Below are positions 1 to 7,319 of a stretch of DNA of 15,300 bases, piece after piece. Source of the stretch: CAYMCQ01 sp964389025 (lineage in GTDB: Bacteria > Verrucomicrobiota > Verrucomicrobiia > Limisphaerales > CAYMCQ01); the NCBI GenBank assembly GCA_964389025.1, contig CAYMCQ010000090.1:1-15300 (forward strand), in the 5' to 3' direction. The notes under the pieces were generated by a model. It was not told the origin of the DNA. It did no database searches and saw only the letters and a list, made by a program, of their open reading frames with translations. Each line of letters begins with the position of its first letter. Positions within the stretch are counted from its first letter, which is position 1. A program made the translations under genes and the position numbers.

Positions 1-80
1 CGGCCCCTCTTTGGGGGGTGTTGGGGGTGCTGGGCTTCCGCCTTTTTTTTTTGCTCGGGGGTTTTTGGGGCGGCTGGCCC
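1..80. other. Low-complexity, homopolymer-rich end of the window
   Basis: The first 80 bases contain a run of ten T (43-52), G runs of five and six, and several C runs, quite unlike the balanced GC-rich coding sequence that follows. Read in the frame of the gene above, they give a lysine-, proline- and glycine-rich tail. This may be a contig end with base-calling errors, or a genuine low-complexity tail. The reading frame of the gene is not trustworthy here. Confidence 0.5.
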
Positions 81-1818
81 CCGACGCCGCTACGCCAGCT
101 TCCTGACGCCACACGCCTTGAAAATCCAGCGCCGCATCGTTAATCACACACTGCGGGTCCTTGCCGGTCACCACGATGCGCTTGGCCCCATCGTGTCGAA
201 TGTTCACCAGCGCGTCGCCATTCGGCAATCGCTTCACGGTGTAGCCGTTGGCCTTCAAGTCGTGGCGGGCACGCAGCGGGCGGTCGTCGGCTCGGATTTC
301 CTTGGGCGCAAACGCCAATCGCAGCACGTCCACAGTGCTCGTCGGCGCATCGAACGTTGAGTATTCAATCCGGCCCGCGCCATACAGCACCGACGTTACG
401 ACAGCGGACGAGCGCATGATGTGGTTCTCCCGGTTCGCGCCGAGTTCCTCCGGCATCCACGCCATCGCCTCGAGCAGAAATCGCAGCGGCATCGGATGGG
501 CGATGTTGAACCAACTGCCGTTGACAATCACGCCGCCGTCAATGTTGTCCTCGGTCTGACCGTTCTCGTGCCCGTCGTAGGTTTGCAGCACGACCTGGCG
601 GAGCGCCAGTTCGCGCGCCCACGCGCTGTCGGCTTGCACGGCGTATTGCGCGAAGGCCGGCGCCAAATCCAGCGGCGCATACCAGAGCGAACGCTTGCAG
701 CAGCCGCTCGATTCCGGATAAGCCCACGCCCCGCTGTAAACGTCGCCGCCCGACTCCGGCGCCACGCTGGTGCGATTGAAGAACACGGAAAGAATATTAC
801 GCGCGTCCGATGGCCAGTTCGGGAAGCGCGCCGGGTGGTCGAGCATGTAACGGGCGACGTCCGGCGTGGTCAGACAATTCTGCACGGGGTTGGCCCAATC
901 CCAGAAGTAACGGCCCCAAGTGTCATCCATCGCCCAGGCGGGAAGAAGTTTGTCGCGCAAATAACGCTCGCCTGCTTCACGAGCCGCGAGCAGGCGCGAG
1001 TTGTTGCCGTTGGGATTAACCCGAATCAACTCGTCGAGGAATCCAAGGATCATCGTCACGCCGCCGGTTTGCTTGTTGTCCTTCCACGGCGCGGCTTCGG
1101 GATTCACGTAACGCGGCCAGGGATCGGACGCAGGATCCAGATTACAATGTTCGGCCAGCAGATCACCCCAATGCTGCGCAGTAGCGAGCCAGCGCTGATT
1201 GCTGGCAGCCTGGTAGGCGCGCAGCAAGGCCCGCCCCGTGCTGGCGACGATATCGAGTTGGATCATCCCGTTCGGGTCGCAACGGCCATACGGCTTGCCC
1301 TTGACCGGCACGCTGATGAAAATGCCGGGCCACGGATGCTCCGGCGGTGTGACGCACCAGTCCACGAGGAAATCCGCCATGTAGGTCAGATGCGCAATGG
1401 CCGCCGGGTCGCCGGTGTAGCGATAGTAGTCCACGAAACCATTCAACACACTGGTGGCACGCTGACCGATGTCGCCGTTGTCCCAGTCGCGCAGCCTGGC
1501 TGGCGCGATCATCCCGTTGGTGACTATCCGCCAAGTGCCGTTGAAAACGTAATGCGGCCAGGCGGGCACGCCATTGCTGACCGAAGTCCACGGATAACGC
1601 TTCAATGTTTCCGCAGCGATGCGCACCCGCCAATCACACTGGCCGTTCAGACCGCGATACCAAGGCGCAATGACGCCGTGGGAGTCCTCCACCGTTTCAT
1701 GCCCGTAGTAACGCGGCTTGACGGTCGCTGCGGGAAGCGACGCGATCATGCTGAGGATTCCCAGGATCAACACGATTGAGTGCTCTCGCGGGAGCAATCG
1801 GAAGTTTTTTCGGCACAT
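1..1818 (-). CDS. Secreted alpha/alpha-barrel glycosidase-like protein, 3' end cut by window edge
   Basis: The frame stays open for 606 codons from ATG at 1818 to position 1 with no stop. This ATG is the first possible start: no ATG, GTG or TTG lies between it and the upstream in-frame stop near 1890. The N-terminus has a basic stretch, then a hydrophobic run (IVLILGILSMIASLPAA), so export is likely with cleavage near residue 32. The body is rich in W, Y and helical segments repeated at intervals (for example NGFVDYYRYTGDPAAIAHL and GRALLRAYQAASNQRWLATA). This resembles six-hairpin/(alpha/alpha)6 glycosidase-like proteins; no specific family or catalytic residue is recognised. A beta-rich tail starts near residue 500. 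It begins 28 bases after the GH123-like gene, suggesting one transcript. The last ~27 visible codons are low-complexity and may be unreliable sequence (see 1-80). Function is inference; that it is a real gene is strongly supported. Confidence 0.75.
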   Translation of the reverse strand, partial: MCRKNFRLLPREHSIVLILGILSMIASLPAATVKPRYYGHETVEDSHGVIAPWYRGLNGQCDWRVRIAAETLKRYPWTSVSNGVPAWPHYVFNGTWRIVTNGMIAPARLRDWDNGDIGQRATSVLNGFVDYYRYTGDPAAIAHLTYMADFLVDWCVTPPEHPWPGIFISVPVKGKPYGRCDPNGMIQLDIVASTGRALLRAYQAASNQRWLATAQHWGDLLAEHCNLDPASDPWPRYVNPEAAPWKDNKQTGGVTMILGFLDELIRVNPNGNNSRLLAAREAGERYLRDKLLPAWAMDDTWGRYFWDWANPVQNCLTTPDVARYMLDHPARFPNWPSDARNILSVFFNRTSVAPESGGDVYSGAWAYPESSGCCKRSLWYAPLDLAPAFAQYAVQADSAWARELALRQVVLQTYDGHENGQTEDNIDGGVIVNGSWFNIAHPMPLRFLLEAMAWMPEELGANRENHIMRSSAVVTSVLYGAGRIEYSTFDAPTSTVDVLRLAFAPKEIRADDRPLRARHDLKANGYTVKRLPNGDALVNIRHDGAKRIVVTGKDPQCVINDAALDFQGVWRQEAGVAASGASRPKNPRAKKKGGSPAPPTPPKEGP

Positions 1819-1846
1819 AGTCGGGAATGAAAATTGAACAAAGGTT

Positions 1847-4800
1847 TCACCGACCAGCCGTGCCAGCCGCCGCTTCCATGCACTCGATCATTTCGCGGCG
1901 GAACGCCTCGACCGTTGCATCGTTGTTGCTGGCGTCAATCACGCTCCGGCCCAGTCCCCGGGTCATTTCATCATAGCTCTGATCCATCCAGGTGGGCAGG
2001 CTGACTTCCAAGAGATGCTGGATGCGGACGCGAGCGTCCTCCGTCAGTTTCGCAGCGCCATCACCCGCGAGACGCTTCCGCAGCGCCGCCAGGATGCGGT
2101 AATCTTCGATGCCTTCGCGCACGGCTTCCCACCGGCGGCTGGTGACTGGCTTGGTGCGCCCCGGATAGACCAACTGGTATTCCATATCAATGCGCCCCCA
2201 AGGATCGCCGCCGAGGTTGTAGCACCAAAAGCCGATGCCGGTAGCGTTATGCCGGAAGGCGAACGGCGCTGCCGCCCGGTAATCGCTGACAAGGTTCATG
2301 TTTTTGAGATTCGGGCCGACCGGTCGGCTGTAGCCGTAGGCGCAATTGTATGACCAGAGCATCTTGCCAGTCTTGCGCGCCACGTCCATCAGCGGCGTTT
2401 TTTCCGCCAGCATGTAGATGCTCGGAGTCCAAATGTCCATGCAGGGTGCCATCGCCTCGAACATGGGCAACTCGCCGCCGCCATCCATGTAGAGCATGAC
2501 GTTGGGATTCGCCGCGCGCACCTGCTTCCCAAACGCGACGAGCTGATTGACCGCACCCCAGCCGATGCCGCCCGGTTCGTCAATCGGATACAACGCAAAA
2601 TGATTCGTGTCCAAACCCGCGCCCGCCATGTGCGCGACCAGTTCCGCGAGAAACTTTTTCAAATCATCCTGGTAAGCGGCGCTGCCGACCTCACCGCGCA
2701 AAGCTGGAAAACCCTGGAGCAACAGGACGACATCTTTGCCGCGCAATCTCCCCAGCACAACATCCAGCTTGCTGAAATCCGATCCGGTCAGGTGGCCTTG
2801 CGCGTCGTATTTCGCCTCGGGAAGCACCGTGGGGAAAACGTTGTTCCCGTGAGCAAGCAGGTCCGGCAGGTTCGCCTCCTCCGGCGCGGCCCACGTGCAA
2901 AGGCGGAAGTCGCCCGCTGGAACCATGGCAAAGTTCGGCAGGCGTAGCGTGATCTCCACCGCGGTTTCCGGCGGAGGCACCGTGTGCGGATGCGTGGGCG
3001 CGTCCAGCACGCCGGCACCGTTGAGCGCTTGGAGCCGCAGTTTGATCTGATGTTCGCCCGGTTTCGCCGCACCGAGATCCACGTCCAGCCAAAGTTCCCG
3101 GCTGGCGAGCGACGGAATCGTGAGCGTGCTGGTTTCGTCTAATTCGGGCAGCGCGTCCCACGAGATTTCCCCCAGCGAAGTCGGCACGCCGACCGAGCGA
3201 TGAGGCGTAACGATCACTCCGTTGGTCAGCGGGTCAATCAGCACGCGCACCAGCAATTCATGATCGGTGACATTGAAAAGTTTCAAAGCGACCGGCTCGT
3301 GCTCGCCCGGCACGGCTGTGCGGGCGATGCGCAGCGGGTTCACTACGTTTGTCGGCAACTGCTCGTCCACTTTGCGGTTTTCCCACATCGTGCCCTCGAA
3401 GGCGATCAGGCTGGTCCCCGGCCCGAGATCCGTCGCCTGGCGGATGACTTCCAAGATGGAGAGCGAGCGCCGGGCGTGCGCGACCAGAGCCGCCGTCTTT
3501 TCCAGCGCGATGTGTGCGACGCCGGTTCCATCGCCGGGAACGGCGTCCTGCAACCGTGCGGCCGTCTTCGCTTCGAGTTCCAGCTCCGACGCCTCGCGCA
3601 ATAACGCCTTGGCGGAGAGCGGAAGTTTTTGTTCCGCCGCGCCGGCAACCGTGCGCAGCGCCGTGAGCGCGCGGGCGACGAGGGCGCGATCGTTTGCGAA
3701 CGGCTGCAATAAAACTGCTCGCTCGCCAGAAGCGAGCACGTGTGCGTCCGCATCCTCCAAAGTCCAGTGGAAGTGGTAAGTTCCGGGCGCGAGCACTTCG
3801 ATCGGCATGAGCAATTCGCCGTGTTTTCCCAGCACCGCCGTAGTTGTCACCTGTCGCGCGCCGTCCGGGCGGACGCAAATGGCGGTGGCGGTGAGCGGGA
3901 GCGGCCCGGGCTTAGGATTCTGGATGACGAAGCGGAGGTTCTGGCCGGTCAGCACTTCGTCGGCGGCCAGATTCGCGGGCGACATTTGGATTCCCGACTT
4001 CCCATCCGGCGGGGTGCTCGAAATTGTGCGAGCCGCAGGTTTGTCCCGCCACGCGGGATGCGATACAGCCCCGAAAGCTTTCGGGGGAAGCTGCACTACG
4101 TTTTGCCGCAGGCCGAACCACGAGCCGCTGTTGCGCGCGTCGCCGCGGTAGGACTTCCAATGCGAGACCGTGTTGGTCGCCGCCGGCGTTCCGAGGCAAA
4201 ACAGGAAGCCCGACTCGCCGCCGGTGATCAGCATTTCCAGACCGGGCGAATCTGCGGACACGTCGCCAAAGGTTGGCGTGACGTTGATGGTGCGGTTCTT
4301 GAAATGGAAACGGTGAAGGAACTCGCCGGCGTTGTTCAGCACCTGCAGGAAACCGTCCTGTGTGCAGAGCGCGTATTCGAGTTGGCCGCCGCCATCCAGA
4401 TCAATCATCGCGCCCGGCGCGAGACTGCGGCCCTGCATGTCAATTTCCCAGATTACCCGCCCGCTTTCGTCGAAGCGATGGATCACACCGACCTGCGTAA
4501 TCAGGCAAATGTCCGCGCGGGCATCGAGATCGAGGTCGCCGACGGAAATCGTTGAAGCCGCCGCGCCGCGCGTCGGACGCCGCCACAGGATTTCGCCTTT
4601 GCTGTCGAGACAGAAAAACTGGCCGTCGCTCGATGCTGCCGCCACGCGCCCGCGCCCGTCTGATCCGGCAAAGATGACTGCGGCTGATGTGCCCCATGAC
4701 TGCGAGTAGCCGCCAATCTTCCGTTCCCATAGCACCTGGCCTTTTCCATTGAGCACCGTGATGATGCCATCGCCCGCGGCCACGACGATTTCCGGTTTGC

Positions 4801-5413
4801 TGTCGCCGTCCAAATCGCCGACGGCCGGACTGACGGGAATGCCTTTGATGGTCGTTTGCCAGATGGCTTTACCCGTCAAAGCCGCGAAGGCCCACACCGT
4901 GCCAGTTCCGTCGGTCTGAATGACCTCGAAGTTTCCGTCGCCGTCGAGATCGCAGACCACGGAGGCCGACCAGGACGAACCGGCTTTCAACTGCGCGTGC
5001 CAGACTTCTTTGCCGTTGCCATCGAGACACGTCAACACCCCGCCGGTGTCAGCCACGTAGATCAAGGACGGTTGTCCCGGCCGCGTGAGCACCGCCGGGT
5101 AAGTCATGAACCGCGTCTTGGTCCGCCAGCCCCACAACTTCTTGCCTTGTCCATCGCGGGCGAACAATTCCTCGCGCCCGGCGACCAGCACTTCATCGCG
5201 GCCATTGCCCCGACAGTCAGCCACCGTCGCGGAGCTTTCGAGGAACGATTCCAGATCGGTTTTCCAGAGTTGGGGAAATTCCAGCGCGGCGGCGTGGAGC
5301 GGGGCAACGACAGCCATTAGAATCACCAGGAAGCAAAAATCCCATCGTCTCGGCGGCGCGACGAACCGGCGCAGACTTGCGCGAACCGACGAATCTGAAA
5401 TGTGAGGTTTCAT
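1847..5413 (-). CDS. Secreted FG-GAP/PQQ-like beta-propeller fused to GH123-like (DUF4091) domain
   Basis: The protein has 1188 residues. The ATG at 5413 is preferred over an in-frame GTG at 5482, which overlaps the upstream gene; it gives a compact signal peptide (basic residues, then CFLVILMAVVAPLHA). Residues ~45-420 form a beta-propeller with repeated calcium-loop motifs: DLDGDGNFEV (~153), DLDGDSKPEI (~199), DLDLDARADI (~291) and DLDGGGQLEY (~335), plus W-rich PQQ-like strands. A linker follows at ~430-470, then beta-sandwich-like sequence. The C-terminal third looks like a TIM barrel of the GH123/DUF4091 type. It has an Asp-Glu pair at 945-946 in YPIDEPG, the position expected for substrate-assisted hexosaminidase chemistry, and the family-typical segment RRWEAVREGIEDYRIL near the end. 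Known GH123 members are beta-N-acetylgalactosaminidases; the substrate here is unknown. Two palindromic repeats sit in the linker. Confidence 0.85.
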   Translation of the reverse strand: MKPHISDSSVRASLRRFVAPPRRWDFCFLVILMAVVAPLHAAALEFPQLWKTDLESFLESSATVADCRGNGRDEVLVAGREELFARDGQGKKLWGWRTKTRFMTYPAVLTRPGQPSLIYVADTGGVLTCLDGNGKEVWHAQLKAGSSWSASVVCDLDGDGNFEVIQTDGTGTVWAFAALTGKAIWQTTIKGIPVSPAVGDLDGDSKPEIVVAAGDGIITVLNGKGQVLWERKIGGYSQSWGTSAAVIFAGSDGRGRVAAASSDGQFFCLDSKGEILWRRPTRGAAASTISVGDLDLDARADICLITQVGVIHRFDESGRVIWEIDMQGRSLAPGAMIDLDGGGQLEYALCTQDGFLQVLNNAGEFLHRFHFKNRTINVTPTFGDVSADSPGLEMLITGGESGFLFCLGTPAATNTVSHWKSYRGDARNSGSWFGLRQNVVQLPPKAFGAVSHPAWRDKPAARTISSTPPDGKSGIQMSPANLAADEVLTGQNLRFVIQNPKPGPLPLTATAICVRPDGARQVTTTAVLGKHGELLMPIEVLAPGTYHFHWTLEDADAHVLASGERAVLLQPFANDRALVARALTALRTVAGAAEQKLPLSAKALLREASELELEAKTAARLQDAVPGDGTGVAHIALEKTAALVAHARRSLSILEVIRQATDLGPGTSLIAFEGTMWENRKVDEQLPTNVVNPLRIARTAVPGEHEPVALKLFNVTDHELLVRVLIDPLTNGVIVTPHRSVGVPTSLGEISWDALPELDETSTLTIPSLASRELWLDVDLGAAKPGEHQIKLRLQALNGAGVLDAPTHPHTVPPPETAVEITLRLPNFAMVPAGDFRLCTWAAPEEANLPDLLAHGNNVFPTVLPEAKYDAQGHLTGSDFSKLDVVLGRLRGKDVVLLLQGFPALRGEVGSAAYQDDLKKFLAELVAHMAGAGLDTNHFALYPIDEPGGIGWGAVNQLVAFGKQVRAANPNVMLYMDGGGELPMFEAMAPCMDIWTPSIYMLAEKTPLMDVARKTGKMLWSYNCAYGYSRPVGPNLKNMNLVSDYRAAAPFAFRHNATGIGFWCYNLGGDPWGRIDMEYQLVYPGRTKPVTSRRWEAVREGIEDYRILAALRKRLAGDGAAKLTEDARVRIQHLLEVSLPTWMDQSYDEMTRGLGRSVIDASNNDATVEAFRREMIECMEAAAGTAGR
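4044..4058. repeat. Hairpin TCCCGCCACGCGGGA in the GH123-like gene linker
   Basis: The stem has six base pairs and the loop three bases. It is the same family of arms (TCCCGC/GCGGGA) as at 13019-13034 and 13552-13567. It is translated as HPAWRD in the linker at residues ~452-457, ten bases from the CCCCGAAAG palindrome. Confidence 0.65.
4069..4086. repeat. 18-base perfect palindrome CCCCGAAAGCTTTCGGGG, copy 1
   Basis: This perfect palindrome lies inside the propeller/GH123-like gene, at residues ~443-448 in the linker after the propeller. It is read as PKAFG, one frame different from the other two copies. Another hairpin (4044-4058) lies ten bases away. Confidence 0.9.
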
Positions 5414-5471
5414 GTTGAACCGCGACGGCAGCGCCACGCCTCGCCCTCGAACGAGCTTGAGGAACTTTCGT

Positions 5472-7301
5472 TCACTCCACACCCATTTTCTTCGCCCATT
5501 CGTCCAGTGACCTCTGCTCGCTGACGTTGGAGATGCCGGCTTTGCGGGCGATCGTGACGAAGCGTTTGGCCAAGTCGGTTTTGGCGTCGTCGGTCACGCG
5601 GTAGGCGGCGATCTTCACATACCACACCGGCAGCCGCGCGACCTGCACGCGGAAGCGAACCTGGTCGTTCTCGGCCAACCGCTCGGCTTCATCGAGAATC
5701 TTCTCACCCTCGTTCATCACGTCTTCATTCAAGTAAGCCGAGGTCGGCTTGTCAAAGATGTGGATGTGCTTGCCCTGCTCGCGCACGGGGCGGTGGATGG
5801 TCTCAAGGTAGGCGAGGATTTTCGGCGCGGCCTTGCCGTAGTAGGCGTTCACAAATTCGTGGATGTGCTTCTGCACGTCTGTGTCGGGATTCCAAAGCAG
5901 CTTCGCCAGGACATAGGCGCGGAGCGGCTCCATCTCACCGCCACCGCCGCTGGAATAATTCCCCTGTTCGAACAGACTCTTGACATTGTGTTTCACGAAG
6001 AAGTGGACGTTGGATTGCAGCGCGTCAAAATTCGGGAATGGCTGCTGGTAGTGGCCGAAGTCGGTGGTGTAATCCCAAACGTAAAGCAGCGGCGCGACCG
6101 GTCGCCAGGCGACGATGTCTTCGCGGAAACGCCGATTCTTTTCCTCGGGACAGGTCTCGAGCGGGTGCGCGAAACAACACTCGATGGAGCAGAGTCGCAC
6201 GATGACGTTACGGCGCGGGCGGATGGTCTTGGGCGGTTTGCGTGTGTATTGATAGGCCAGCGTGTCAATGCGGACGTTCGGATGATCCTTCTCAATCGCC
6301 TCGGCGACGGCGTTGACGAATTTGAGCAACGAACCCGCAGGGCTGCCTTCCGCTTCGTCCACGGCCTTGCACGGGTCGCACTGGCAGTTGTTGATGGTGT
6401 CGTTCTGCGAGACGCTGATGATGTTGGCCTCCGGACGTTCCTTGATCCACTGCCGGACGCGCTCGATGGAAATCTTCAGCACGTCGGGATTCGAGAGGCA
6501 ACGCTGGACGTAGCCGCTCTTGCGCTGGCCTTTTATGAGCGGGAGATATTCCGGGTGCTCCTTGCAAAGTTCCGGCGGCACGAGGCCGTCGAAACTGTGG
6601 ACAAACGGGTGATAGACCGTGAAAGCGCCGCCGTGCTTCGGGGTCAGGCCGTAATGCTGCCCGTTGACGCGATGGCGCGCGGCGAAATCCGCGTTGTGCA
6701 TCATTTCGCTCCAGAAAACGTCGCGGTTTTCGAGCGCGGGAATTTTTGTCTCGTGCAGCTTCGGCAGCTTGACGCGGTCGAGCTTCGGGACGGTTTCCAA
6801 TCCCGGCGTCCACCAGCGCACACCGAGTTTGTCTTCGAGCAACGTATAGACCCCGTTCAACGTTCCACGCGGTCTGCCGCCGGCGATGATCAACCGCTGG
6901 CCGTCCACGCGCAGCACGAACCCATCCGAACCGAGTTTCGCGAAATCAACTTTCGGCCCCGAAAGCTTTCGGGGCAGATGCGAGTTGTCGCCGAGCAGGA
7001 TTTCGCGCGCGACGGGTTTTTCCGCGTCAGTCACGATGGGGAGTTTTGCGCCGGACATTTTTTCGAGGTAGCGCTGCAATTCCTCGGCGGCATAACGCTC
7101 GGAAGGAATCGCGCCAACCGGCACCACGATGCGGTATTGGCTCTGGCCTTTGTCGGCGAGAGTCACGTCGGCGGAGGCGCTGTTGCGGCAGCAAAGTAAA
7201 AATGCAAAATTAAGAATTAAAAATGAAGACAGCACCCGATAGAATCCAGAATCCAGAATCCAGAATCCAGACTTCTGACTTCTGACTTCCGCATTCTTCA
7301 T
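5472..7301 (-). CDS. Secreted DUF4838-domain protein, glycoside hydrolase-like
   Basis: The protein has 609 residues. The signal peptide spans residues ~1-44, with core SSFLILNFAFLLCC ending near SASA. Residues ~50-160 resemble the N-terminal domain found in GH20/GH67-type enzymes (YAAEELQRYLEKMSGA, then GTLNGVYTLLEDKLGVRWW). Residues ~190-500 match DUF4838, with the hallmark QNDTINNCQCDPCKAVDEAEG region: C306, C308 and C311 in a C-x-C-x2-C cluster, followed by LLKFVNAVAEAI. DUF4838 proteins are common in glycan-degrading loci of Verrucomicrobiota, Planctomycetota and Bacteroidota, but a defined reaction is not established. It starts 18 bases after the acyl-CoA ligase gene and ends 58 bases before the GH123-like gene. 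Codons 4-20 consist of heptanucleotide repeats and the signal-peptide core is a dispersed repeat, so the N-terminus is recent-looking. A downstream start is not attractive because it would lose the export signal. Confidence 0.85.
   Translation of the reverse strand: MKNAEVRSQKSGFWILDSGFYRVLSSFLILNFAFLLCCRNSASADVTLADKGQSQYRIVVPVGAIPSERYAAEELQRYLEKMSGAKLPIVTDAEKPVAREILLGDNSHLPRKLSGPKVDFAKLGSDGFVLRVDGQRLIIAGGRPRGTLNGVYTLLEDKLGVRWWTPGLETVPKLDRVKLPKLHETKIPALENRDVFWSEMMHNADFAARHRVNGQHYGLTPKHGGAFTVYHPFVHSFDGLVPPELCKEHPEYLPLIKGQRKSGYVQRCLSNPDVLKISIERVRQWIKERPEANIISVSQNDTINNCQCDPCKAVDEAEGSPAGSLLKFVNAVAEAIEKDHPNVRIDTLAYQYTRKPPKTIRPRRNVIVRLCSIECCFAHPLETCPEEKNRRFREDIVAWRPVAPLLYVWDYTTDFGHYQQPFPNFDALQSNVHFFVKHNVKSLFEQGNYSSGGGGEMEPLRAYVLAKLLWNPDTDVQKHIHEFVNAYYGKAAPKILAYLETIHRPVREQGKHIHIFDKPTSAYLNEDVMNEGEKILDEAERLAENDQVRFRVQVARLPVWYVKIAAYRVTDDAKTDLAKRFVTIARKAGISNVSEQRSLDEWAKKMGVE
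6957..6974. repeat. 18-base perfect palindrome CCCCGAAAGCTTTCGGGG, copy 2
   Basis: This copy is identical to 4069-4086. It lies at residues ~110-115 of the DUF4838 protein, between LLGDNSHL and VDFAKLGSDGFVL, a likely surface loop. It is read as PRKLSG. Confidence 0.9.
7187..7233. repeat. Dispersed 47-base repeat, copy A, coding for a signal-peptide core
   Basis: This copy is identical at 46 of 47 positions to 13373-13419; the single difference is G versus A at position 28 of the repeat. Read on the minus strand it codes for SSFLILNFAFLLCC in the DUF4838 protein. It is strongly AT-rich in a GC-rich region. Much of it can be read as near-repeats of a heptamer (ATTAAGA, ATTAAAA, ATGAAGA). Confidence 0.9.
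7241..7291. repeat. Heptanucleotide tandem repeats within the start of the DUF4838 gene
   Basis: On the plus strand there are four perfect copies of AGAATCC (7241-7268), two bases (AG), then ACTTCTG twice and ACTTCCG once (7271-7291). On the minus strand this codes for residues 4-20 of the DUF4838 protein. Short tandem heptanucleotide repeats of this kind (STRR) are known from heterocystous cyanobacteria. Their presence here is seen directly; common origin is not claimed. Confidence 0.9.
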
Positions 7302-7319
7302 TTTACTTTTGCCTTTTGA

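Noticed and set aside
421..1779. A 452-codon open frame on the plus strand
   Set aside because: It lies antisense and in codon register with the glycosidase-like gene (1-1818, minus). Its composition is arginine- and histidine-rich with no domain sense, as expected for the mirror of GC-rich codons.
5760..7199. A 479-codon open frame on the plus strand
   Set aside because: It lies antisense and in register with the DUF4838 gene, which has clear family motifs. The plus-strand translation shows none.
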